From Bacteroidales bacterium UBA1256 (GTDB taxonomy: Bacteria > Bacteroidota > Bacteroidia > Bacteroidales > Paludibacteraceae): 10,950 nucleotides of DNA. Shown here in pieces: positions 1 to 6,214 of this stretch. Position 1 is the first letter of the stretch; each line of letters begins with the position of its first letter. Both the position numbers and the translations under genes were made by a program. Below the pieces are notes generated by a model. It did no database searches and was not told the DNA's origin. It was given only the letters and a program-made list of their open reading frames with translations. Where the stretch lies: contig DBVU01000102.1 in the NCBI GenBank assembly GCA_002308195.1, forward strand, positions 12,501 through 23,450, in the 5' to 3' direction.

Positions 1-23
1 GGGTTCGAGCCCCACTCTCCACC
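1..23 (+). tRNA. 3' end of a tRNA, probably tRNA-His (truncated by window edge)
   Basis: The window opens inside a tRNA T arm. The visible GGG is followed by the loop TTCGAGC (4-10) and the stem half CCCAC (11-15). Then come the acceptor half TCTCCAC (16-22) and a C at the discriminator position (23). A C73 discriminator is characteristic of bacterial tRNA-His, where it pairs with the extra G-1, and the acceptor half predicts a 5' end of GTGGAGA, which suits tRNA-His. The next bases are CAC, so the CCA tail appears not to be encoded and would be added by the CCA-adding enzyme. The anticodon lies outside the window, so the amino acid is an inference. A terminator follows directly. Confidence 0.65.
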
Positions 24-28
24 CACTT

Positions 29-55
29 GACATCCTCACGGGATGTCTTTTTTTT
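29..55 (+). terminator. Rho-independent terminator of the tRNA gene
   Basis: A perfect 7-bp stem, GACATCC (29-35) with GGATGTC (41-47), and a 5-base loop are followed at once by eight T (48-55). It begins six bases after the tRNA discriminator base, so it ends that transcript. Its T run is also the left edge of the long palindrome at 50-176. Confidence 0.85.
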
Positions 56-176
56 GTATAGGGACTTATACCTGGCGGTACTCATTATCGGTTAGCACGT
101 ACGTATTAGTAAACAAGTTTCCTAAACGCACGTACTTCCCGCTAATATCCTAACGGATTAGCCCCTATACAAAAAA
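50..176. repeat. Long imperfect inverted repeat (about 127 bp), MITE-like or extended hairpin
   Basis: Positions 50-63 (six T, then GTATAGGG) are perfectly complementary to 163-176 (CCCTATAC, then six A), a 14-bp terminal inverted repeat. Further inside, ATTATCGG (84-91) matches the reverse complement of 139-146 at 7 of 8 bases. GCACGTACGT (95-104) matches the reverse complement of 126-135 at 8 of 10. TTAG (106-109) pairs with CTAA (122-125), and AAAC/GTTT (111-114/117-120) closes the centre. No coding capacity is evident. Both mismatches in the 95-104 arm would be G-U pairs in a minus-strand RNA. Whether this is a mobile miniature element, an extended terminator or a structured RNA cannot be decided here. 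Confidence 0.6.
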
Positions 177-230
177 CGCAGTGGAGGTGAGGGCTCTTAA
201 ACCCAGGTTCTTATCTCGCTTCGCTCGAAC

Positions 231-306
231 GATCTGCACTTTCAGCGCTGTGCGAGCCCCACTCTATCGATCTGCGTTTTCAGTGCTGTGCGAGCCACGC
301 TATAAT
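231..306. repeat. Two tandem copies of a 38-bp unit with a 28-bp conserved core
   Basis: The core starts GATCTGC and ends GTGCGAGCC. It lies at 231-258 and again at 269-296 and is identical at 25 of 28 bases; the ten bases after each core are not conserved. The first copy contains the perfect palindrome CAGCGCTG (243-250), which a C/T change breaks in the second copy. GTGCGAGC at 250-257 can pair back with GCTCG (223-227) and GCAC (236-239). The second unit runs into the stop codon of the SUMF1-fold gene (300-302), so the array sits in that gene's 3' untranslated region, where it could act as a 3' structure or a REP-like repeat. Confidence 0.6.
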
Positions 307-1598
307 GCACGTAAGATTAGGCGGAGAGGACGTTTGTCGTTATCGTCGCCTTGGTACTGGAGCAGAATTGGATCGTCAGGAAGCGACAGTTTAACGCCGA
401 CCAGTTCTGTCCAGGGTGACAAATTCTTTCGCACTCTGCGGCTTCGTTGAACCGCTTGTGTGGACCGTTCGCGTTTCTTCTTCGTTATCGCAATCACACC
501 TTTCTGTAGTGCGGAATCTATTTCGGCAATAGTAGCTACGCCCAAAGGCTGTTTGGCCATTCGGCTGCATTCTTCAGCAAACTTCAGACGTTCATCAGAC
601 GACATACCAATGGCAATGCCTTGCTCGTTATCCGGTGGTTCAAATCCCTTGACTTTCTTCCATAAAGAAGCAGAAATCTCGTCGGAGATATAATACGGTT
701 GCTCACCAGGCACTAATGAGAAACGAATCTTGCGTCCTTTGATACGAATATTCTTGACTAAAGCCAGTGATTCGGCCTCCTTCTGCATCATCGGGTCATT
801 GGGTAAAGTAAAAGCCACCCGAAAACCCAGATAGCCTGCCGTTGTCTCCGGAGTATACCAACGACGAACAGAAATATGACTATTAGCTTCACATTCGTCG
901 TAACTACCGCCTCGTACTATACGGAAACTGCCTGTATCCGCTCCTTGCGGGTCAGGAACGGTGGAGAGTTGATAGGCTTCATACAGATCCTGACACCACT
1001 CAGCCACATTGCCTGTCATATCGTATATTCCCAGTTCATTAGGGCGTTTACGCGCTACAGGATGAGTCCATTGGCCCGCACAGCCATACGTCCAACCGAC
1101 ACTATCTGCGCAGTTATGCCCCGAGAAACGATAGTGCTTGCTTTTTTCACCTCCTCTAGCAGCAAATTCCCACTCGGCCTCTGTGGGAAGGCGAAAAGGA
1201 AGGCCGGTAATACTGTCTAAACGACGAACAAACTCCAGGCAATCATTCCAATTGACATAAGAAATAGGGTGACTGGGATAACCAGATGGACTTAGTGTTT
1301 CTTTATCCGGCATCACGGCCTTCCACAATCGATTGGTCACTTCTGTAGTGGCTATGTAAAACGGAGAAAGGAAGACTAAGTGTGCGGGCTTGTCGGTATA
1401 GATGTCCGGATCATACTGGTCGAACGTTGCCCCCATAAGAAAAGATCCGCCTTCTATGCGCTGCATAGTAAATGGCACGCCATTCACCTCAATGGTAATC
1501 GCACACAGAGAATCAGGAATCTGCGTACGTTTTTTAGCCCAAAGAGTTGATGGGAGCAACAACAGAAAGATAATGCCCAAAAGCCAATGTCTATGCAT
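300..1598 (-). CDS. Exported FGE/SUMF1-fold (formylglycine-generating-enzyme-like) protein with a degenerate second module
   Basis: From the ATG at 1598 the product has 432 residues and opens with a signal peptide (about 1-21, basic start, then a hydrophobic run ending STLWA). Residues about 44-264 form an FGE-sulfatase (PF03781-type) domain. Its marks are GGSFLMG (50-56), EVTNRLWKAV (86-95), LPTEAEWEFAARGG (137-150), TGNVAEW (195-201), RGGSYDE (229-235) and GFRVAF (258-263). The paired cysteines of true aerobic FGE after RGGS (S-x-x-C-H-x-S-x-C pattern) are absent. Only C236 lies near, so sulfatase activation is unlikely, and a structural or binding role outside the inner membrane is as plausible. 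Residues about 290-410 look like a shrunken second copy, interrupted by a lysine- and arginine-rich stretch (373-391). A GTG at 1625 could add nine residues, but the ATG gives the cleaner signal peptide. A terminator upstream suggests separate transcription. Confidence 0.85.
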   Translation of the reverse strand: MHRHWLLGIIFLLLLPSTLWAKKRTQIPDSLCAITIEVNGVPFTMQRIEGGSFLMGATFDQYDPDIYTDKPAHLVFLSPFYIATTEVTNRLWKAVMPDKETLSPSGYPSHPISYVNWNDCLEFVRRLDSITGLPFRLPTEAEWEFAARGGEKSKHYRFSGHNCADSVGWTYGCAGQWTHPVARKRPNELGIYDMTGNVAEWCQDLYEAYQLSTVPDPQGADTGSFRIVRGGSYDECEANSHISVRRWYTPETTAGYLGFRVAFTLPNDPMMQKEAESLALVKNIRIKGRKIRFSLVPGEQPYYISDEISASLWKKVKGFEPPDNEQGIAIGMSSDERLKFAEECSRMAKQPLGVATIAEIDSALQKGVIAITKKKRERSTQAVQRSRRVRKNLSPWTELVGVKLSLPDDPILLQYQGDDNDKRPLRLILRAL

Positions 1599-1604
1599 AG
1601 TAGT

Positions 1605-1627
1605 GAACGCATGAAAAACATGCACTC
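1605..1627 (-). promoter_or_regulatory. Hairpin just upstream of the SUMF1-fold gene start
   Basis: GCATG-TTTTT-CATGC is a perfect 5-bp inverted repeat on the minus strand (1609-1623). It extends to a 9-bp stem (1605-1627) if two G-U pairs are allowed. Those two positions are mismatches in a plus-strand RNA, so the structure favours the minus-strand transcript. It ends six bases before the ATG at 1598 and covers the alternative GTG at 1625, so it could affect ribosome access. A regulatory role is inference only. Confidence 0.35.
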
Positions 1628-1658
1628 AGTTACTCGGCAAAAACCGTGCCACAGGAAC

Positions 1659-1692
1659 AAAAAAAAGAGTCCTTTCGGGCTCTATTTTTTTT
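1659..1692. terminator. Bidirectional hairpin terminator after the DUF2520 gene
   Basis: The stem halves AGAGTCC (1666-1672) and GGGCTCT (1677-1683) enclose a 4-base loop and are flanked by eight A (1659-1666) and eight T (1685-1692). Either strand therefore reads hairpin then U run. In the minus-strand RNA one pair is an A-C mismatch; in the plus-strand RNA it is a U-G pair. The stop codon of the DUF2520 gene (1682-1684) lies inside the stem. It should end the M20-DUF2520 transcript before the SUMF1-fold gene. Confidence 0.75.
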
Positions 1693-2404
1693 GTATCATA
1701 TCGGAGAGGAGTTGGTAGATCTGTTTCTCCTCGGGCGAGCGGAGGAGTTGCAGATGATGGGCCATAACTTCTGTATCACCACGTTGGGCGGGGCCAGTCT
1801 GTGCCTCACAAGGTGTGAGCGTGTGCACCTTAGTGGCAGTTTGGTCGATGAGAGGCAACAAAGCAGCAAAAGGAATCTGTGTGTCACGGAGAATATCTGC
1901 AGCCATGCGATACATCAGATTGGAGAAGTTGTTTGCGAAAACTCCCGCCACATGCAATCGTTCGCGGTCACGTTGCGGACACTCGTATATCCGACTGGTC
2001 AGATTTTGTGCCAAGGAATAAATAGCTGCGATGTCATCGATGTTGCGTCCTTCGATGAAAGCGGGAATGCCGCTCCAGTCGTCGATAAGCGAAGTTCGGC
2101 TGAAACTTTGGAAGAAATAAAGCACTCCCGCATGCGGTTTATCGGCTCCGAAAACATCTATCGGCATGGTACCTGAAGTATGGAGGTGCAAGGCCTTAGG
2201 CGCGTTGACTCGCGCAACTACTTCACGCAACGCATTATCGGCAATCGCGTAGATATAAACGTCCGCAGAAGGGATTGGCGGAGTGGTTTGCGGATTAGCG
2301 GTTAGTGGGCGCGCATGCACCAGTTCCGTGTGGATATTTTTCAGTTCAAAAGCGTGATGCAGGTTGGTTCCTACGCTACCTGCTCCTAGAATGACGATTT
2401 TCAT
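1682..2404 (-). CDS. Rossmann-like / DUF2520 domain protein, putative NAD(P)-dependent oxidoreductase
   Basis: The 240-residue product starts MKIVILGAGSVGTN, a Rossmann nucleotide-binding loop (G7-x-G9-x-x-G12). The N-terminal half resembles NADP-binding domains of the pyrroline-5-carboxylate reductase / 6-phosphogluconate dehydrogenase type and includes HTSG at 75-78. The C-terminal half carries DUF2520 marks: an AGVFANNFSNLMY helix (about 153-165) and GPAQRGD (204-210). The substrate is not established for the family. No signal peptide is present, so it is cytoplasmic. It begins six bases after the stop of the dipeptidase gene, so the two are almost certainly co-transcribed. That pairing hints at amino-acid or peptide metabolism but does not prove it. 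The stop codon is buried in a terminator hairpin. Family assignment is firm; the reaction is unknown. Confidence 0.88.
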   Translation of the reverse strand: MKIVILGAGSVGTNLHHAFELKNIHTELVHARPLTANPQTTPPIPSADVYIYAIADNALREVVARVNAPKALHLHTSGTMPIDVFGADKPHAGVLYFFQSFSRTSLIDDWSGIPAFIEGRNIDDIAAIYSLAQNLTSRIYECPQRDRERLHVAGVFANNFSNLMYRMAADILRDTQIPFAALLPLIDQTATKVHTLTPCEAQTGPAQRGDTEVMAHHLQLLRSPEEKQIYQLLSDMIQKK

Positions 2405-2410
2405 GAGGGG

Positions 2411-3874
2411 TTAGTGGTTAGAGGCATAAGCCTTATAAAATTCGGTAACAGCAATGATTCCTTTTTCCCAGACCTCGAGGTCCATTGATTCGTTAGGCGA
2501 GTGAATGGCATTTTGCTCGAGTCCGAATCCCATCAGTATGGTTTTGCAGCCAAGAATCTGTTCGAAAGAAGAGATGATAGGAATACTTCCTCCACGTCTT
2601 GCCGCTAATGGTCGTTTGCCGAAAGCGAGTGTGAATCCCTTTTCTGCGGCCTTGTAGGCGGGAATATCAATCGGGCAGACGTATCCTTGTCCTCCGTGCA
2701 TAGGCGTGACTTTTACACGCACGCCCGTGGGTGCGAGCGTCTGCATATAATCAATGAACGCGCGCGAGATACGTTCGTGGTCTTGATTGGCCACCAAACG
2801 GCAAGAAACCTTTGCGAAGGCTTTTGATGGAAGAACCGTTTTGCTGCCTTCGCCAGTATAACCGCCCCAGATACCACACACATCGAACGACGGTCGGCAG
2901 GAATTGCGTTCTAAGGTGCTATAGCCAGTCTCACCAAAGACATCAGGCACATCGATAGCACGGTTGTAGGCTTCTTGGGAAAAAGGAATCTGCGCAATCA
3001 TCTTGCGCTCCTCGTCAGGAATTGGTAACACATCGTCGTAGAAATGCGGAATAGTGATTCGCCCATTGCTATCAACCACTTGCGACAACATTTCACAGAG
3101 AGCATTTATTGGATTCTTGACCGCTCCGCCAAAATGGCCAGAGTGCAAATCGCGATTAGGTCCATCGACTTCGATTTGCCAATAAGCCAATCCGCGCAAA
3201 CCGGTTGTGATAGAAGGCGTATCCTTGCCAATCATCGAGGTGTCGGAGACCAAAATAATATCTGATTTGAGCAAATCCTTATGCTCGCTGATAAAAGCCT
3301 CGAGCGATGGAGAACCGATTTCTTCTTCTCCCTCGAAGATAAACTTGACATTGCAGCGAAGTTGGCCCGTACGAACCATATACTCAAAGGCTTTCGCTTG
3401 AATCATGGCCTGCCCCTTATCGTCATCTGCACCACGTGCGTAGAGTCGCCCGTCGCGGATAGAAGGCTCCCACGGGTCAGAAAGCCATTGGTCAAACGGT
3501 TCGACCGGCATGACATCGTAGTGAGCGTAGACAAGCACCGTAGGTATGGAGCCTACCCCTAACAATGTTCTACGACCGTCCACTGGACGCTCGATCGAGC
3601 AGAGCTCTTCACCCGTGAAGGGAAGGGAATATTCTGCGTAAACGAATGGATTGCCTGCGGACGGTGCTTCCGAGCACTCCGAATTACTCGATGCCGCTAT
3701 CACTTCAGCCTTCTGGCAGCCTGCCTCGAGCAAGAGTTCGCGCCAACGATTGGCACAACGTAGCATATCAGTTTTGTGTTCCTCCTGGCAACTGACACTA
3801 GGAATACGAATCAGACTACTCCACTCCTCGATGAAGCGGTCACGATTGGCGTCAATATACTGATTGATGGTCAT
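2411..3874 (-). CDS. M20 family metallopeptidase (dipeptidase of the CNDP / PepV-like group)
   Basis: This is a 487-residue cytoplasmic di-zinc peptidase; the family hydrolyses dipeptides and related short peptides. Metal and catalytic residues are all visible: H118 and D120 in YAHYDV, D151 in RGADDDKG (147-154), the EGEEEIGS glutamates (183-185), D211 in SDTS, and H458 in HSPNE. The lid/dimerisation domain (M20_dimer type, about 222-380) carries HSGHFGG (244-250), whose histidine usually completes the active site of the partner subunit. GGSIPII (428-434) is also conserved. Relatives of this type are commonly about 450 residues. The extra length sits between about 59 and 111, in two short expansions just before the first metal ligand. 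It is the first gene of a two-gene operon with the DUF2520 gene. The exact peptide substrate cannot be told. Confidence 0.93.
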   Translation of the reverse strand: MTINQYIDANRDRFIEEWSSLIRIPSVSCQEEHKTDMLRCANRWRELLLEAGCQKAEVIAASSNSECSEAPSAGNPFVYAEYSLPFTGEELCSIERPVDGRRTLLGVGSIPTVLVYAHYDVMPVEPFDQWLSDPWEPSIRDGRLYARGADDDKGQAMIQAKAFEYMVRTGQLRCNVKFIFEGEEEIGSPSLEAFISEHKDLLKSDIILVSDTSMIGKDTPSITTGLRGLAYWQIEVDGPNRDLHSGHFGGAVKNPINALCEMLSQVVDSNGRITIPHFYDDVLPIPDEERKMIAQIPFSQEAYNRAIDVPDVFGETGYSTLERNSCRPSFDVCGIWGGYTGEGSKTVLPSKAFAKVSCRLVANQDHERISRAFIDYMQTLAPTGVRVKVTPMHGGQGYVCPIDIPAYKAAEKGFTLAFGKRPLAARRGGSIPIISSFEQILGCKTILMGFGLEQNAIHSPNESMDLEVWEKGIIAVTEFYKAYASNH

Positions 3875-3924
3875 ATTGGTATGTTGTATTTTTCTCAGAA
3901 TCTTAAAAAACGTACACTTTTTTG

Positions 3925-3973
3925 TCTCGATATGGTCTCGTGATTGTCAGGTGAGTTTCTCGATATTTCTCGT
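3925..3973. repeat. Pair of direct repeats in the M20 upstream region
   Basis: TCTCGATATGGTCTCGT (3925-3941) recurs as TCTCGATATTTCTCGT (3958-3973), starting 33 bases later with a one-base length difference. The second copy also forms the inverted repeat CGATA...TATCG (3961-3977). ACGAGA (3991-3996) is the reverse complement of the TCTCGT end of both copies. A spacing near three helical turns in a divergent intergenic region would suit a regulator binding site. If the M20 promoter proposed at 4027-4057 is right, these repeats lie in that gene's leader RNA. Confidence 0.45.
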
Positions 3974-4026
3974 ATCGCGGAAAAATAGGACAAAATCTTA
4001 ACGAGAGTACATTTTGTTGTTCGGTG

Positions 4027-4057
4027 CAAAATTACAAAAAGATTTGGACATACGCAA
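4027..4057 (-). promoter_or_regulatory. Candidate Bacteroides-type promoter for the M20-DUF2520 operon
   Basis: On the minus strand TAATTTTG (4027-4034) fits the Bacteroides -7 element TAnnTTTG. TTG (4055-4057), 20 bases further upstream, can serve as the -33 element. Transcription would start near 4020 and leave a leader of about 145 bases before the M20 ATG. The -33 match is weak, so this is a candidate only. Confidence 0.4.
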
Positions 4058-4076
4058 GAAAACGATGCGTTTTTTG
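4055..4076. promoter_or_regulatory. Inverted repeat between divergent promoters, possible operator
   Basis: AAAACG-ATG-CGTTTT (4059-4073) is a perfect 6-bp inverted repeat with a 3-base centre. It extends outward to CAAG and TTTG if one inserted G is allowed. It lies between the candidate -33 elements of the two divergent transcription units and overlaps that of the M20 unit, where a dimeric regulator could affect either. AAAACG half-sites recall operators of LacI-type sugar regulators, but those normally lack a 3-base centre. No regulator gene is in the window. Confidence 0.4.
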
Positions 4077-4083
4077 AGAAATA

Positions 4084-4115
4084 TTTGCATATGTAAAATA
4101 TTTGTTGTAAATTTG
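4084..4115 (+). promoter_or_regulatory. Bacteroides-type promoter of the amylase operon
   Basis: TAAATTTG (4108-4115) is an exact match to the Bacteroides -7 consensus TAnnTTTG. A TTTG -33 element lies at 4084-4087, 20 bases upstream. The start of transcription would fall near 4121, about 16 bases before the ATG at 4137. This supports that ATG as the start, because a start at the ATG of 4050-4100 or earlier would lie upstream of the promoter. Confidence 0.7.
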
Positions 4116-4136
4116 CAGCGCAAATTATGTGAAGCC

Positions 4137-6194
4137 ATGAAAAAAGTATTCTTATTGGTGTGTATTTCCCTTTGTGCTATCGGTTGTCAGCGAAAGAATA
4201 TCGCTGAGCAAATAGCCCTAGCAGATCCCATCATGCCCGTTCGCATGACGAGTGACACAAGTCATATCGTGCTGACAGATTATGTGCCCGTACTATTCGG
4301 CGACACCAGTCTATGGAAAGATATCCACTGGCTAGTGACCGACCAGATAGACTGCATCAACCTAGTGGGTAGTCCAAACATAGTACGCGAAATGGATATA
4401 GTGAATCGCAACCGGACTATTCAGAGTCTCGGCTTCTACAATCGCGACTTCAGTTTCTCCATCGTTGTTTTGCCCGCTAAACCCATTCGGCAAAGTCTGA
4501 TTTCGCTAGCATACGAAGACCAGAAACTACGCGTGGGCTTTGTAGATACGGTACTCAATCCGACTCTGGTGGCGTATGTGCAGAATATACCTGTTCGCTA
4601 TAGCAGTTGGGAGCGCCAGGAAGACGGCACATGGCTGCTAGACATGGCTGCCGTGAGAGAACAAGTGTGTGATTTCTGCGGAGAACCGATGAGCGGACGT
4701 GCATATCTGCGCATTTTTGCTGAGGACGAGAGCAATTTGTACAATGACCTGTTGCTGCCTCTGCAAGATGGCGAGATAGTGACCGAAGCTAGCCAACTGA
4801 ATCGGCACGACCAACAGGCACAAGTGCTATACTCGCTAATGATTGACCGCTTTGAGAACGGCAACAAGGAGAACGACTGGAAAATGAATTCGCCCGAAGT
4901 ACTGGATATAGTTGATTATCAGGGAGGTGACATAGCGGGAGTGACCAAGAAAATAAGTGAAGGATATTTTGATCAACTAGGAGTTAACACACTGTGGATC
5001 AGCCCAATCACTCAGAACCCATGGGATGCTTGGGGACTTTATCCATTCCCGAACGGCAACAAATATGATAGCACGAAGACCTACACCAAATTCAGCGGCT
5101 ATCATGGTTACTGGCCAATTTTTGCAACAAAACTAGACGACCGTTTTGCGACCGACAAGGAGATGCGTGCCCTATTGGATACCGCTCATGCGCATGGGAT
5201 TAATGTGATTTTGGACTATGTGGCCAATCATATGCACATCAATTCGCCTACGTTTCAGGCTCATCCTGACTGGCACACTGATTCGATTCTGCCTGATGGG
5301 CGGCGTAACTTCGAGCTTTGGGATGAAGCACGTTTGACAACCTGGTTTGACAAGCATATCCCGACCTTGGACCTGGAACGTGAGGAAGTGTGCGAAGCGA
5401 TGACAGATAGTGCGCTCTATTGGCTAGCGACCTACGATCTAGACGGATTCCGCCACGACGCATGTAAGCATATACCAGAAGGCTATTGGCGTATGTTGGG
5501 GCAGAAAATAGCTTCCCGTTGGCCAGGCAGACCTATATGGATGATTGGCGAGACATATGGCAGTCCTGAACTGATAGGCAGTTACATCAAGACAGGTATG
5601 CTGAATGCACAATTTGACTTCAATGTCTATTTCACGGCACGCGAAGCGCTATGCGGGCTGAAAGGCATGGACGAAGTGATGAACAACGAGTTGACATCGC
5701 TTCACACCTACGGTTCGCACCACACGATGGGTAACATCAGCGGCAACCACGACCAGATACGCTTTGCCAGCATCGCAGGCGGTGCGATAGATATCTACTG
5801 TCACGGCAAAGAAGAAGGTTGGACGCAAGAGATAGGTATCGGTGACACAGCTATAGCTTACGACCGCGCGATGCTACTGGAGGTACTGAACATGACGCTT
5901 CCCGGCGTGCCGTGTATTTATCAAGGCGATGAATATGGCGAGGTGGGAGGCAATGACCCGGATAACCGCCACATGATGCGATTCGAGAACCTGAACAACG
6001 ACGAGAAAGGAATGAGGCAACAAGTAGCGGAACTGATTCACATGCGTCGTAATTCAATGCCCCTACTCTACGGTGAGTTTATTCCATTGGAGAGTACACC
6101 GGAAGAAATATCGTTCCAACGTGTCTATCTGGGCAAACGCGTGACCGTAACCATCAATCGCGAAGATATGACCTATCAGATAATTGCGGATTAA
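4137..6194 (+). CDS. GH13 alpha-amylase family lipoprotein (neopullulanase/cyclomaltodextrinase-like)
   Basis: The product has 685 residues and begins with a lipoprotein signal (MKKVFLLVCISLCAIGC, lipidated at C17). It should therefore be membrane-anchored and act outside the cytoplasm. Residues about 30-225 form an N-terminal beta-type region as in maltodextrin-acting GH13 enzymes; from about 230 the catalytic barrel runs to about 640. The conserved regions are complete: DYVANH (360-365), GFRHDACKH with nucleophile D441, GETYG with acid E472, and GNHD with D539. GYHGYWP (321-327) and YQGDEYG (595-601) fit the cyclomaltodextrinase/neopullulanase side of the family. It should cleave alpha-1,4 bonds in maltodextrins, pullulan or starch fragments; exact specificity is not readable. 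It is the first gene of a pair, 20 bases ahead of a second GH13 lipoprotein. The frame is open back to 4014, but the lipobox and the promoter at 4084-4115 select 4137. Confidence 0.92.
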   Translation: MKKVFLLVCISLCAIGCQRKNIAEQIALADPIMPVRMTSDTSHIVLTDYVPVLFGDTSLWKDIHWLVTDQIDCINLVGSPNIVREMDIVNRNRTIQSLGFYNRDFSFSIVVLPAKPIRQSLISLAYEDQKLRVGFVDTVLNPTLVAYVQNIPVRYSSWERQEDGTWLLDMAAVREQVCDFCGEPMSGRAYLRIFAEDESNLYNDLLLPLQDGEIVTEASQLNRHDQQAQVLYSLMIDRFENGNKENDWKMNSPEVLDIVDYQGGDIAGVTKKISEGYFDQLGVNTLWISPITQNPWDAWGLYPFPNGNKYDSTKTYTKFSGYHGYWPIFATKLDDRFATDKEMRALLDTAHAHGINVILDYVANHMHINSPTFQAHPDWHTDSILPDGRRNFELWDEARLTTWFDKHIPTLDLEREEVCEAMTDSALYWLATYDLDGFRHDACKHIPEGYWRMLGQKIASRWPGRPIWMIGETYGSPELIGSYIKTGMLNAQFDFNVYFTAREALCGLKGMDEVMNNELTSLHTYGSHHTMGNISGNHDQIRFASIAGGAIDIYCHGKEEGWTQEIGIGDTAIAYDRAMLLEVLNMTLPGVPCIYQGDEYGEVGGNDPDNRHMMRFENLNNDEKGMRQQVAELIHMRRNSMPLLYGEFIPLESTPEEISFQRVYLGKRVTVTINREDMTYQIIAD

Positions 6195-6214
6195 AAATTT
6201 AACATATAATATCT

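Noticed and set aside
181..265. Possible tRNA-like pseudogene: starts GTGGAGG and ends CCCCACTCT, about 85 bases, as a decayed tRNA-His copy might.
   Set aside because: No anticodon arm or consistent cloverleaf can be drawn between the two ends; only the 3' 13-mer match is solid, so it is reported as an att-like repeat instead.
231..296. CRISPR-like array (28-bp repeats).
   Set aside because: Only two copies, a 10-base gap far shorter than any spacer, and no cas genes.
1599..1625. GTG start at 1625 for the SUMF1-fold gene.
   Set aside because: The ATG at 1598 gives a cleaner signal peptide; the nine added residues fall in the hairpin region.
48..1698. Shared sequence of eight T followed by GTAT at 48-59 and 1685-1696.
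   Set aside because: Both are terminator tails; the shared part beyond the T run is four bases and can be chance.
4014..4136. Upstream start for the first GH13 gene giving 41 more residues.
   Set aside because: The extra residues hide the lipoprotein signal, and this stretch contains a strong promoter match at 4084-4115.
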